Shown here piece by piece: positions 15,004 to 27,128 of a stretch of DNA of 64,000 bases (within the stretch, counting starts at the first letter, position 1; each line of letters opens with the position of its first letter). A program made the position numbers and the translations under genes. The DNA comes from Diphasiastrum complanatum. Its lineage: Eukaryota > Streptophyta > Lycopodiopsida > Lycopodiales > Lycopodiaceae. The notes beneath the pieces are model-generated. The model did no database searches. It saw only the letters and a program-made list of their open reading frames with translations, and was not told the DNA's origin. The stretch lies in assembly GCA_029204225.1 (NCBI GenBank), contig CM055097.1:31896802-31960801 (forward strand). The letters run 5' to 3'.

Positions 15004-16819
15004 ATGGTGGTTCCTTATGATGTGTTTTGCCAATTTGATATAGATAACCTTCATCCTTGTCAATGTTACACTTTTTACCGTTTCAAGAACTTTATCTCTG
15101 AAAAATTTGGCCATGTCGTTTGCACAGACTGTAAGATTATTAAGAGTTCTCTTTTACGAAAATCTTTAGAAAAAGGCCTAAATCATATAACTCTAAGACA
15201 AGCTAATGTGAATGAAGTCACTTTGGAGCTTTATGACGACAGATGGTTTAAACTTATGGGACTCCTTCCTTTTTATGATTCTTTAGACAGTAATACAAAA
15301 AAAGAGCATGTTACTTTTTGTAAGAAAATTGCTTTAAGTCATATTAGAAAGGGTAAATGGCTTCATGGAAATACTGGGTCTCTTTCTAAATATAGGATTG
15401 CAAAAGATGAGAGACTTTGGCTTACAAACTCCCTTTACGTGAATGGTATTGATAAAGCACAACATAATCCCTGTTTCATGTGTAAATTCTTCGCACGAAA
15501 TTTGGCCATTAAACGACTCAACAATCTAGATTTTACTCCTTTTCCTAACAGTCAATCTAATTATGTGGAGGATTCCTTGTCATAATGATAACGAACATTT
15601 CTACTTACTCTTTATTAGAAATTTTCTTGGGCAATAATTCTCTTCCTTATCTTCTCTGCACCTTTAAAGCCCACAAGGAGTCTTTTAGATGGATTACCAA
15701 TGCTCACGATTTCTGCTTTACCAAACTTGCCAAATTTCTCACAGGAGCTCTTGGTATGCTGTCACCATTCCTCATGGAAGGTGCATGCCTTAAGGCAAAT
15801 ACATACAAGAGTATCCTTAGAGCTGATACGATTTTATATTGGCAATGTGAGTCATCTATGGATTTCTACCTAAACTTACCATCTATGATTGTCAAAATGT
15901 GGGTCGCAAATATCTCAAAATGTTACAAGAATATACCCTTAGATGGCCTAGAGGGTCTAAAAACTGTTATGAAAAAGGCAATAAAATATGCATTTAAATA
16001 TTCCAGACATGAGCTTATGTACTTTAAATGGAAGCGAAACTTTCAATTGGTCATGGAATAAGAAGCAATCACAAGATTGGCACACTCTTGACATAAACCT
16101 ACTCTATCAATGGAACGACTTCTTGATTGATAATTGTATTGTCAGACTAGGGAACAAAACCTGGAGACAGATACAAGGTATTCCTATGGGTTTTTCTTGC
16201 TCACCCACGTGGTGCAATTGGTATCTATCTTTTTTTGAAGCACAATTTATTGAGAGACTTGCTAAATTGGGCCTGACCTCTTTCATGAATGACTTTCGAC
16301 ATTCTTTTAGATATATAGATAACATTTTCTTCATCAATAACCCTAATATAGAACTTTTTATGGACAAAACACAGGTAAGGAACCCTGAAAACCCTTTTTG
16401 GATCTAACCCCCTGGACATTCTAGAAATAGAGAGGAAAGTGACTGAAGGGAACAAGATCAGCTTTCTAACTATATCTATTACTTTCGATAATGAATCCGG
16501 CCTTACTTGCCTTTCAAAATATGACAAAAGAAGAGAACTACCCTTTCCATACCTACAATATATACATCTGGCTTCGAATAGACCAATCTATAATTCATGT
16601 AAGATTATTGTTTCACAGGTCACTGCCGCAATGTACTGCTATAACAAGCAAGAGACGTTTATTAATGAGGTTGGAATTCTTGTTGATGCTTTTCAAAAAA
16701 ATGGATTTATGAGAGATAAGCTCTATCGTATCATCAATAAATTGCTTACTTCGGAATCGTTTCCCGGTTTGTCGTACACTTTACCACATGACATTGATGT
16801 TCTTCTGGTGGGCAGTTAG
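15004..16819 (+). pseudogene. Reverse transcriptase region of Penelope-like element 1
   Basis: The N-terminal block (15004-15585) has a CxxC pair followed by a Lys/Arg-rich helix (SSLLRKSLEKGLNHITLR), as seen upstream of the RT in this class. The fingers (about 15585-15790) have LPYLLCTFKAHKESFRW. The palm carries GIPMGFSCSP (near 16180) and RYIDNIFF (near 16310), the latter standing in for the usual YxDD box. The segment 16400-16530 (LDILEIERKV, NKISFLTISITF) corresponds to the FLDxxI strand, and 16560-16760 forms the thumb (ASNRPIYNSCKIIVSQVTAA). Enzymatically the family makes cDNA from element RNA at a nick in target DNA. This copy is broken, and its catalytic box already deviates from consensus. 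Confidence 0.75.
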
Positions 16820-16847
16820 TTATCCCTTACAGGGAGCTAACTGCCCT
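16811..16847 (+). other. Strong hairpin overlapping the end of the RT region
   Basis: The perfect 10-bp arms GGGCAGTTAG (16811-16820) and CTAACTGCCC (16838-16847) enclose a nested TCCCT/AGGGA pair (16823-16827 and 16832-16836). The left arm overlaps the last codons of the RT frame. A third partial copy of the arm (CTAACTGCGGG) follows about 10 bp downstream. It may mark the 3' end of the element RNA or be recognised by the RT; that is inference. Confidence 0.8.
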
Positions 16848-16879
16848 CGAAAAGATTCACTAACTGCGGGTCGGTTGGT

Positions 16880-16882
<3 letters not shown>

Positions 16883-16937
<55 letters not shown>

Positions 16938-17127
16938 GGATGCTCCTTTGTTCAGTTTTCCCCTACTACACTAATAGAAAAGTGGACAAATACTAACGTA
17001 CCGCTCCTCCAAACTTACAAGGTCCTTGAATATATTCCACTCTTGTATATAATGAAGCCTTATTCTTTGTCAAGAGGGTTTCCCACTCAAAAATTTGAAT
17101 TGTTCTTCTTAAAAGATTTAAAAAAAA
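16883..17127 (+). repeat. Right direct repeat (pseudo-LTR) of Penelope-like element 1
   Basis: A (CT)n run (16883-16935, 53 bp) precedes the same ATGGATGCTCCTTTGTTCA segment as at 13135, ending in TTAAAAGATTT and an A-run. The unit differs from the left copy by a handful of substitutions, chiefly transitions, and by microsatellite length. Confidence 0.85.
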
Positions 17128-17379
17128 CCTGTAAAGAGGTCGTGTGCGGCTGCTGACTGAGTAGAGAGGTGGATCGGAATCTGTTAGGCTGCCATAGCCA
17201 TAACTTTTGAAGGAAAAGCTTGAAGAGAGGTGGAGATGGTGTGATGGAGGTCGCGGGCCAGTATGCGCGGCCAGTTGCGTTAGCCCTGTAGCGTGAGGAA
17301 GGGTGTAGCGATCCCAAAAAGTGAGGTTGGTGCACCTTAAGGTTTGTGATCGTTGGGCCTGTGCTGGCTGGCATCTCTT

Positions 17380-18400
17380 CGATGCCATCCACCCACGGCC
17401 ATAACACTTCTCCTCTTAGGATAAGTGATGTCTTTAACTTCCAAGCAAGAAAATTTGATCCGTCTGCTTCAAGTACTGTGCAAATCTTTGATTGGATGTT
17501 GTGAATGGAAGCCATTGTCTCAGTGACGCGGCTCTAATTAAGCCTTATGGATCTGATACCACTGTTGGAATCCCTCTGGAGCTGGAATGCTCCGATAGAG
17601 CCGAGCAATCTGGTTGCTCTGATATCATTGTTGGAATGCCTTTGCCGACGAGGGTTCCGACTAAGCTCAGATGGAGCCAATCTGTCGGATAAGACTACTA
17701 CCTCAAGCCACGATCAATCATCCTCCGAGCAGCAGATAGCTACTGCTAATCTGACAATGAGTTTATGAACATCAAATAATATCTAATGACAGCGAAAATA
17801 TATCTACTGGTAAAATTGAACAAGCATTACAACATTCAGAGATTGTGCATTGAGCAGAAAAGTGTAACTCGTTTATATTATCAAAATCGAGTGTATATCA
17901 GATATCTTTTACTTGAGCGCTGTCTGTTTCCCAGATCAGCGTGTCGACGTGAGAGAGGTGTTCTCTTCTCACGAAAGGAACTAGCTACTGCTAGATCTAT
18001 CTTGCTTCCTTGATACGCACCTCACTGAGTGTTGCGTTTAGGATTCTCTCGGTGTATATCTCTGTGTAAATGACTCTGATCCAATACATATATTATGCTG
18101 GATTGGATTACAAGGTTGGTTAGTTAAGTTTAAGCTAAGCATCTGTTTAAGTACGTTTCTGTTAACGTTGCATGGCGACGATGGATCGTGATAGTTTAAA
18201 AATTTCACGTCCGAGTAGTTGAGGTCCGATAGCTCGTTCATGCCCGATAGTTCGCCCTCACCCTGGCTTGCATATGGAGACTCTGAAATGTTGGCTTGAC
18301 TCGAAGTGTCGGTCCTCTGAGTATGTGGCAAAAAAGCCGAAGGTTGGCTAAAACAAAAATCTTGGGTCATTTTAGACCTATTGTCGCCTTTTTGCAGCAG
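17380..18400 (-). mobile_element. Copia 5' end fossil, family E (LTR, primer site, start of gag)
   Basis: On the minus strand a gag start (near 17515) contains IQSKICTVLEADGSNFLAWK and LKTSLILRGEVLWPW, typical of Copia gag N-termini. Upstream of it GTGGTATCAGATC (17550-17562) is a Met-tRNA primer site, directly after an LTR end reading CCAACA. The LTR extends rightward through 17564 to about 18400. A second primer-site-like motif with the same LTR end occurs near 17614-17634. The element is broken. A related gag lies at 50526-49740. Confidence 0.65.
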
Positions 18401-19600
18401 TCCAAAAAGACAAGGAAAAATACTAAGGCTTTAAAGTAGAAACTTAATGTTTCTTCATTAACATACTAGACCTCTCATTCCCAATACATCCTTAAACTAT
18501 GAGGATGAACCATACGGTATACAAGAGTTGTTCGAACATCATGAGAAGGATAGGACCGACTATATCTCCTCCTTAAGCTCATGATAGGAATGAAGACCAA
18601 AATCCTAATCAGCCACTCCTAATATTGGAAGGTCCAGACTTTCTAACCCTCACAAATTATATGAGGATCAACAAATGGCAAATACAAGTGGACAAAAGAG
18701 GGCTATGATATATGATAGAGATGACATCATAGATCAATTTCCCAATAACAAGCATGATTATGAGTAATGTGATTACCCATGCCTTTGATTCCACTTAGGG
18801 GATAAGGGATTGTGGGGATGTTTCCAGTTCCTCATTTGTATATGTTATATTGCTAACTTTGTTGTTTGGTGATTTTTTATGTTATAATGAATATACAATG
18901 TTTAAAAAATAATGATGATGGTCTTCGTGCACTCGGATTACTAACAAAATTCATTGTTTGGCCGATGTCCTTATTGCTCATTTCTCTCTCTTGGCAAGCG
19001 AGATGATGAATAAAAGACTACCCTTGTTTTAGGATACATGATTGGCCTCGTGACGGATACATTTTCCTAAAAATGTTCCTTAACATGTTAGGGTTTTTTT
19101 TTTTGGCGGGGGGATTTAGGTACTCTAACTTAGGGTGGTTTCACATGGAGTGGGGGGTAAGTCCAAAAGGCCCAAATCCTTTACTTTGATTGGTGGAGCC
19201 ACTTCAAGAGGCCTCCCCCTATTTCACAAGGAGTGAGAGTTGCCCCTAGGTGGCATTGAAAGGTGTCAAGGTGGGGTAAGTCAAGATACGAGGGGAGTAC
19301 CTTGGACCTCTTGGAGTATTGAGCGGTAGTGGTGGGCCTTCTCTATCTCCTCCAATGAAAACCATAAATACCTTATTTAATTTGAATTTAAATAATAAAT
19401 GCTGTGCCCTCCAAATGAAAAGGGGCTTTCACATGGAATGATTTGGAAGGACTTGGGCTTTTAAACCTGGGGTAAGTGCAATTTTTGAAATGGCCCTTGG
19501 AGAGTTGTGGTTTCAAAAATGAGGTAAGTTCCGATTTAGGTCGACTCTTGAGAGTTGTGGGTATTCGGATTTCGCACCAGGGCAGCCTCCTGTAGGCACA
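18401..19600. other. Intergenic region upstream of the HNH gene
   Basis: No gene is supported here. The sequence is of mixed composition, with a T-run and G-run near 19090. A possible TATA box for the downstream gene (GTATAAAG, 19602-19609) lies about 45 bp before its ATG. Confidence 0.4.
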
Positions 19601-19650
19601 GGTATAAAGCCACAACGAAAGACAGTTGTGGTGCTTCATTTTAGAGCAAA

Positions 19651-22600
19651 ATGGGCAACCGTTTTTCCACTCCGCCTGCGTCTTCGCCTCCGTCCACCTC
19701 TGCTGCCGCCGGGATCGCAAATGGAGATTCCTCTTCTTCTTCGCCTTCGTCTTCGCCCTCGTCCACCTCTGCTGCCGCCGGGATCGCAAATGGAGATTTG
19801 TCTTCGTCTTCGCCTTCGTCCACCTCTGTTGCCGCCGGAATCGCGAATGGAGATTTGTCTTCGTCTTCGCCTTCGTCCACCTCTGCCGGGATCGCAAATG
19901 GAGATGGAAGTTTGGCGAAAGAAGCGAATAATGCTCGAAGGCTTCGTATCTTCGACGAAAAGATGCGAAGCCTATGCTGGCAGAAAGCGGCCGTGGTGAC
20001 GGGCAGAGATCCCGCGAGATGGAGGAAAGATGTGGCTGGAAATATCGTATGTCGCAAGTTCACGCGCTGTGAGGGTTGCCTATGCCACGAGTACGACCAC
20101 ATTATCCCCTTTTCCAAAGGTCTCATTTCTCTCCTTTTCCGCTACTGTTTGGTGCTAGTTTGCTGTTTCGGGACAGTGTATCAATCTCTTGTGTCAATTT
20201 TTCTCTTGCTTTTGAGATTTTACTGCTTCGTATTAAAACCTTTATCATTCATCCGCACCACTTGTATAAACGTCGTTGATATCTTGTCCTCTAGGCTCTC
20301 TTGTTAACTGTAGCTCGCGGCGCACATAGTTAACACTGCAATGGCATTCGATTTCGTAAAAGTTAGATGTCCAGATTCAATATTATGTTTCCGAAGTATA
20401 TACAATTTTTTGAAGAAGGTAGTTAAAACTTAATTTGCCTTTTAAGTTGTGACGTATTCAGATAACTGTCCTTTTAGAGACCAGGACGCGTAGCAAGAAG
20501 CCGTGATGGCAGCATCTCTCTAAGAACGTACTGCGTAAGTGAGAATCTGATGTATAATTTATCATCCGTGGACCGTAGCATGCAACCTCGAAAGGGGGTA
20601 GAGTAGGCATAGCTGCAAAACTACTCGTACGGAGACATCATACTTTTACAAAAGAAAGTCTAAGATCTTATACTTATTGCTAGATAACTAAGTGGGGAGA
20701 CCCGGAGAGCCTCGCATCTAACCGCACGGAGGCTTTGGCCCCGGTGCATCAAGTGTTTATTTTATTTTTTAAAAATTGATTGATCTGGTGTTATGTGTCC
20801 AGGCAACCAAACATTTTTATGAAATTACATAAGCATTTTTCAAAATTTATCTCATAAACTTTTTATGGAATTACATAAGCGTTTTTATGAGATTATTAAT
20901 AGGAAATATATAAACAATATTCCCATTTATCTTACATGTGTGTGCCTGGGCTAGGCAGTGCCCGGCGCCACTTGCACCCTAACCCTAGACCATCATCCAC
21001 TGCCTAGCGCCACTTGCGCCCTAACCCTAGACCATCATCCCTTCTTGTGCCACAGCTTTAAAGGACGAGAGCAAATCGATCGTGCTAGGTCAAGAATCCT
21101 ATCGCTCATTTGCAAGAGAAAGCTCTATAGCAGGATTAGAATGATAAGTCCATTTCTGGCCACTTGGGGAGAGGTTTTCCACCTTGGGGTTGCTTTTGCA
21201 ACAAATTTAGTCTATGTAGGTAGATGGAGCTCATAGCTCCAAAGGCTGTACCTTGTAGCTGATATCTTCAACAAGAAACGTGACTACGAGTCTACGAGTC
21301 TTCTCTTCTCCAAACCGTCTCAAACAACGTACAATGGACATTTGACATTGGATTTTCTGGGTGGTGATGAGTTTTGGCTTGTCCTGCCTTTCTTGCTCAC
21401 AGAAATGGCTTGCTCTGTCTCCTAAATCTCCACATCAGAAATGGGTTGTTCTAAATTGAAGATGGTTCGAGATGTATCGTAGGGCTGACGTGCACAAGAC
21501 TCAATCGGTTACCATTCAGATGGACAACACACTCATACTTTGTGTGGGGGACATGAGCAAAATCATTCAGGAAAGGGAAGTTGATAGACTTCATAAGGAA
21601 ATTTCAAATAAGATCTTTGGAAAGCTATGATTGATCAAAGAGTGTTTGGCCAACTAGCAGAGATTTTTTTTTTCAGACCTTTGAGACAAATGGGACAAGT
21701 TTGAGTATATAGTAGAAATTTTACGAGTTTTATATACCTGGTTTTTTAATGAGATTGTTCTGAAGAGGCTTTCAGGTGTGAGAACTTTGGTATTGTCAAA
21801 AGGGCGTCGTGATAGTGTGCAGGAGGCTTGGAAGTGCGAACCTGGCCTTTGAGAGCAGTGTTACATCCAAAATATAGAAATGTTGACCCTCAACAAAAGC
21901 AACATACCGGTGATGCTTGTCAAATTAACGTTGATATCTAAACATACCTTGCTTTAGGATCACTGAAACTATCTGAGCAATGTGCTGAAACTTGTCTAAG
22001 AGAAGTGCAAATTGAAAGGTATTTCCACGGGCACAGTGGGGAGACTAGGTAAAATTGGTCTGTAAAATTGGGACACCTAGATGGTAAGGGATGTCATGTG
22101 TGTAGGACTAAATGAGAGAGACCAATTATTGCTGCTGTAGAGATAAAGTTGTCTGGGGAAGGAAATCAGTGAGGAGATGAGGTTGCTAATAAAGCAGTCA
22201 AGGAGAGTACAAAAAGGGCAATGGCACCATTGAGGAAGGGCAAATACAATGGCCAACATCTCCTTGGCATATGTACTGAATACTTTCTGTTCAAAAGGAC
22301 AGAGCAGGTGAAACTCATTACTGATGGCACAGACTTTTTGGAGTATAATGGCTCCCAATCCCAAATTACCAGCATTGGTTTAATGATGAAGTCCAATCAG
22401 AACTCAGGCAAGCAAAGACAGCAATCAAGCAAGAAATCAGCCACCAGCAAAACTTGTTACCTCTCTTTTGTTAAGATCATCCCACACCTAGCACGAGCTT
22501 GTATCACAGGTATGTGCTCGATAGGTGCCGAAAGCCCCATACAGGAATACGGCCTTAAATCAAGGAATAACGGTTGTTTATGATTTCACGGAAGCTTACT

Positions 22601-23254
22601 GTTTACACATGCACAAACAGAGTATCTGTGTTTTGTGAAGAGTTAGACAAGTATAAATGTCTTTGAAGCTAGCTGACTGCATTGAAGCAAAATTTTTGCT
22701 TGTGCTTATTTATGCACATACCTTTTCCTGAATTCATGGATTGTTGGACCTACAGGAGGAGAAACTGATCCTTCAAACTGCCAAATTTTGCAGTCTCGAG
22801 TGAACCGATCTAAAGGTGACAGGGATAAATTGGAGAGCGATGAGTTACGACACTATTCGTGTGACCTGACATTCACAGGTATGTGTATGGCATGCATCGA
22901 GCACAGTACCATACTAAGAGGTTTTCTTTGTTTGCTATCTTGTTTTGCTCAACTAACCCATTTTGAAAGATGTTTGTGTTGTTCTCCTCCATATGTTTTG
23001 CTGCTGTTTATGAATGATTCCTTCAAATTGTAAACGACTGCTCGAAGTTGTCATTCTATCTTCTAAATTGGGTTTTTCCTGCAGACAAAGAACTTGATGT
23101 GATAGAGATGGCTGTTTATGGTAATGTGATTCGACCGGGCCTGCAATGTAGATGCAAGAGTGTTGCAGAGAAATTGGGATTGGCATCACGTAAAAGCAAA
23201 GGTCCTGAAATGGCTTGCGAGTTGCCATACAAAAATATGGGTGATAGCGGTTAA
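19651..23254 (+). CDS. HNH nuclease-domain protein, three exons, 253 residues
   Basis: The exons are 19651-20119, 22756-22878 and 23085-23254, each with GT/AG borders and phases that join cleanly (762 nt including TAA). Residues 1-86 are low complexity with four repeats of the type TSAAAGIANGD followed by a Ser/Pro run. Residues 98-130 (RLRIFDEKMRSLCWQKAAVV) lead into the HNH core at about 134-178. The core has paired cysteines (C134, C140, C143, C145), D149-H150, the sequence EYDHIIPFSKGG across the first splice, N164-C165 and N173. HNH domains bind a metal at the His and cut nucleic acid; plants have a conserved small nuclear gene family of this kind with unclear biology. The C-terminus (DKELDVIEMAVYGNVIRPG) is conserved-looking. 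Function is inferred from the domain only. The start is the first ATG in the only frame that splices. Confidence 0.85.
19690..19905 (+). repeat. In-frame minisatellite coding the HNH protein N-terminus, four units
   Basis: Units of about 51-57 bp share 'gccgccgggatcgcaaatgg' followed by a TCTTCGTC-rich segment. They differ in the number of Ser/Pro codons, and the fourth lacks the Ala-Ala doublet. The repeat is in frame, so its length can vary without breaking the protein. The large ORFs on the opposite strand and in the +1 frame here come only from this repeat. Confidence 0.85.
21290..22400 (-). mobile_element. Gypsy pol fossil inside intron 1 of the HNH gene
   Basis: On the minus strand, 22396-22200 encodes a Gypsy RNase H-like segment with MGLGAIILQKVCAISNEF, and FSTYAKEMLAIVFALPQW further on. 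Downstream, to about 21290, scattered words resemble the connection and integrase region (for example TQTCPICLKGLKK). The copy is old, short and broken many times. It lies antisense to the host gene between exons 1 and 2. Confidence 0.5.
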
Positions 23255-25019
23255 TTTTCCCTTGGAATATAAGATGGTGGGTTTGATGGAGAAAGCATCT
23301 TAGCTGGACATTGCTGATAACATGGACTTCAGTTGACATTCTTGGCGGCTATACAATTCTTTTGCTCTATACAATCAAATAATGCATCATGGAAGCAATT
23401 CATGTTCAACATTTATGTATTGAATTGCTATTGACCAAGATTCTCGTCTTGGTATGATCGATTTTTAACTTCACATAAAACAGTCTTTTTGATGCATTAC
23501 CCTGATGCCCTTTTATTCTTGCATTTACAACATATTTAGACAAACTATCAACTACCAATTAACAGGTTCATAATACATTTATAAACTGCCATTTATGGCC
23601 AAAGAACAATAATTCAAGAACAGAATCCTAAAGAAGAATGGTCGTTTTGGCCAAAGAAGAATGGTCTTATGACCACGTTAAATGGCGATCCATCAAGTGA
23701 CTGATTACTCCTTGGTAGATCATCTGAAGTATGACAGCCTCACAAGCCTTGCCACAGGGTGGGTTGCCTCGATAAGCCTTGACATTATGCAATTAATAAG
23801 ATGACATCACATTCACCTTAAAATTCCCTATATGGGTAAGAAGGAAAAACTTAAACAATGAATCAAAAACCGTGTCAAAGTAGAATAAGTTCATATGGAT
23901 CTAGAATTACACCAAGATCAACTTGAGAATGATGACTTGCAGGAAATGCATACATGACTTGTTCTACCATTTTGAGTTGCATGCATGACTAATCCCGCTT
24001 TACTCCTACCCCATTGCACGTTTGATTAGTCCTACCCCAACCCAAGGCCTCACTCAACTGCGTGGTAACTTGGCCCACTTCCCTATCAAACCAACCATAG
24101 GAGAGCCTCACCCTTTCCCCTATAAGGAGGTAGTGTGCCCCTCCACAAGTCTATTCTTTGGTTCTTTTTGGGTTGTAGCTTGTTTCTGATTGTCTTGAGA
24201 AGTTCTTGGATCTTCACTTTCTTGGAGTTTGGAAAGTCATTGGAGCTTGGTGGAGCTTGGACTACAACATGGATGCAAGCATGAAGACCTTTTATTTATC
24301 ATATTGGATAGTGATCTACTCGCTCTTTCTACAGTCAAGCCCCATCTCTCTATCTATCTCTCCCTCTCTCATTGTTATCTTTTCTTCTCTCTCCTCTTGA
24401 TTAATCCTTCTTTCTATTTTAATATGCTTCTCACATGAAGTTAATTAGTCTTGATTTCTGAATGCATTTGAATGTTAGGAGTGACATGGTTTATCATGGA
24501 TGTTGGTTTTATGTATTTTTTAGCAGAATCCCTTTTAAGACTTCCATTGAATGTACTTGTGACCGATTAAGATTGGTGGTTAATTGCATAACAAGATTTT
24601 TGTAATGGAAGGTGGATCTTTGACCCTTCTATGGTGGGTTGTTATGTTATGTTCTTATGAGATAATAAAGTTCATTTTTAGCATATTTTTTTCTTCATGC
24701 GTGAGGTGTCTCTTTTCATTTTTCTGATGATGTGTGCATGAATGTATTGGATACTTTTCTATTGCTAGCTAGTGGCACGCTTTTATAATGTTGGATGATT
24801 CTACCAAGCCAGTTCACAATTCCAAAAAGTAATATTTGAATTTGTTGGGCCCTAGCTTTGTCTAGGTCTTAAGAAAGATTCGATTATGATCTAGTAAAAA
24901 TCATATATAGCATATACGATTCTTATAGAAAGAAGCAAAAAACATGTCAAAAAAGCCTCGATCCTTTTCAACAACTCTTTTTCGAAGGTCATTATTTTTC
25001 ATCCATAAAAAAGCCACAA
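23255..25019. other. Intergenic region, no gene supported
   Basis: The region is AT-rich with several pyrimidine-rich stretches (for example 24350-24400). Short ORFs near 24206-24438 read through a TCTCTC-rich stretch and have no domain. A short local duplication of 'ccaaagaagaatggtc' lies at 23630-23676. Confidence 0.4.
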
Positions 25020-25450
25020 TCACCACATGATAAGTTTTATAAGTTGCATGCAATTATTTGTGTGTGTGTGCGCACACACACGTTGTCTCATAGGGACATG
25101 TGTATAGATCATGTTTGAAAAAAAATCCAATTGTGTTAACATACCAAAACTATACATGCATTTCAAGAAAATGGTCTATAGGTGGGAGCATGACATAGAA
25201 AACATCAATTGAGAAGAAATCTATGTATGGAAGAGGCTATTTTTTCATAATATAATAAGAGACTAAGTTAGAGAAAGGCTAGTCACTATATTATGCTCCA
25301 ATGAAACTAACCAAGCTAAACCCAATCTATGGCATATTGCCAAGTTGAGAAGAGTATACTCACCTACAACCATGCACCCAAACAACATGTTAGAACAAAG
25401 AAATCTATGTGGGGCCCTAGCTTCATTGCTCAATCTCAATGATTGTCCAT
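25020..25450. repeat. Dispersed repeat R1, copy without a Copia insertion
   Basis: The block aligns with 37230-37500 plus 39844-40000. Shared words include 'gtgtatagatcatgt', 'ggtgggagcatg', 'ttatgctccaatg', 'cccaatctatggcatattgc' and 'caaacaa'. It contains a (GT)n/(CA)n palindrome (25061-25080). The other copy is split by a family A Copia exactly after the CAATG seen here at about 25299-25303, so this copy is the unoccupied version. What the repeat itself is I cannot say. Confidence 0.8.
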
Positions 25451-25562
25451 GTCACTAATTGTACTAAAGAGAAAAAAAAAAAGGGGTCATTCAACCTCAA
25501 AAAAACATCATTTCATTATTTGTCTCACCGTGAAACATATATAGCAATCTAGGTACTTGGGT

Positions 25563-25568
25563 ATGTGT

Positions 25569-25599
<31 letters not shown>

Positions 25600-25622
25600 G
25601 GGGGGGGTCGGGGGTTGGGGGG
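25563..25622 (+). repeat. (GT)n followed by a run of about 25 G
   Basis: A TG dinucleotide run is followed by G at 25583-25607 and then TCGGGGGTTGGGGGG. The tract could form a G-quadruplex on the plus strand. Homopolymers of this length are also prone to sequencing error. Confidence 0.85.
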
Positions 25623-26218
25623 CCTCAAGTTCCATGCTTGCATAGTGGAGAGTATGCCTTCTCCAACCTACTGGGCTATACATAACCCCACAATGACAAA
25701 TTGCATCCAACCTCCCCCTTCCCTCATTACACAACCCTCTTTCTAGATTGTTTTTTAAATTTTAACTTAGCCCCCTTTCTTAAGCTTAATGACATTGTGT
25801 ATCTATAATAAATGACCCTCCACCTCCAATGCCTCTCTAAATATATGCTTGGTGAACTTTAGAGAAATGTTGCATTCAAAGGACATCTTGTTCAACTTGG
25901 CATATCCTGTATTGGAGTTAAAACTAGTGGATTATAATTAAACTGCAACTTTCAATACTTCAAGTTATTTGCCCCCACTCACAACTTCCCTTTCCCACCT
26001 CCTCCCCTTGTGTACTTTTCACACGTATGAGGACATCTCAAACAATGCTTAACCTAGATCTTGAAATCAAGCCAAGATTAGGCAATGGTTTTGTGAGAAG
26101 ATTAGCAATACATGATGATGATCCAATATGCTCCAAGATGATCTCTCCTCCAATAACCTTTTCCCTTACAAAATGGTGTATTACCTCAATATGTTTGCTT
26201 CTTGCATGCAAGATTGGA

Positions 26219-27128
26219 TTATTTGCAACACCTCCCTGGTAGTTGTTGTAAGGGCCTTGTACTCGGCTTCACATGATGATAGTGATATAGTATCTTGTTT
26301 CTTGGATAACTAAGACACAAGATTGCCTCCAATAAAGATTGTATAAGCAGTTGTGGATTTTCTATCCACTTTCTCACTGCAAAGTCCAAATCTGAAAAGG
26401 CAACCATTGTAAGATCCTCTCTCTTATAGAACAGACCATAATCTACTGTGGAGGACACATATCTCAAGATCCTTTTGGCCGATTTCCAATGACATTCTTT
26501 TGGATCTTGCATGAATTAACTGAACTTGTGCACACTAAAGCTCAAATCCGGCCTAGTTATGGTCAACCACATGAGGGAGCCAATAAGACTCCTATAAAGG
26601 GTGATGTCCTCGAAGGATCTTTCATCCCCTTTGATAGGATCTTTTAAACATGCTCCCTAGGAGAATCTATGCTCTTGAAATTTTCCATATGAAACTTTTG
26701 AAAGGACATATCTAGATTGACTAATGAATGCTTCATCTTGACATAGATCTATTTCTAGGCCTGTAGTGATGCTCACCTATATCTTGCATCTTAAATTCAC
26801 TACCTGGTGCATTTTTTGTCTCATCAACTAACTTCATGCAACTTCCACTCAAGATGATATCATATACATAGGTGATGAGAATGACAATATTGCTATTTAC
26901 AAACTAAAAGTACAAAGAGGGATCGTATGCACTTAGATTGAATCCAAGTGAGATGAGAAATGAGTTCAGCCTTGCATGCCAAGACCTTGGGGCATGTTTG
27001 AGCCCATACAAACTTTTGAATAAGAGGCAAACTTTGAATTCTTGAAGTAATTCAGGCTCCTCCTCAAGTCCAAGTACAATATCCATCACATCTTGGAGGA
27101 TCAAATCGACTTCATCCTCAGCTTCCAA
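26219..27128 (-). mobile_element. Copia RT/RNase H fossil, family F
   Basis: On the minus strand, 27128-26904 encodes an RT palm piece with LFKSLYGLKHAPRSWHARLN. The segment 26512-26219 encodes an RNase H start with HWKSAKRILRYVSSTVDYGL. Both are standard Copia motifs, in the right order. The element is broken and no LTR is evident. Flanking sequence to about 25750 and 27500 may belong to it. Confidence 0.75.

Noticed and set aside
15004-16819. Cellular RT-related (rvt) gene or telomerase
   Set aside because: The flanking direct repeats, broken frames and Penelope-type motifs fit a retroelement better; no telomerase T motif was seen.
16805-16870. Hammerhead ribozyme around CTGGTGGG, the hairpin and CGAAAA in element 1
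   Set aside because: The core differs from CTGATGAG at two positions, three extra bases separate stem II from GAAA, and no stem III or stem I partner is seen.
19388-20126. Several long ORFs on the minus strand and in other frames
   Set aside because: They are shadows of the GC-rich repeat in exon 1 of the HNH gene; only the plus frame splices into a known domain.
20958-21060. Telomere-like CCCTAACCCTAG words, twice
   Set aside because: Only two non-tandem copies inside a short direct duplication of about 50 bp; not a telomeric array.
22221-22583. 120-residue plus-strand ORF in the HNH intron
   Set aside because: It is antisense to the Gypsy RNase H fragment and has no domain of its own.
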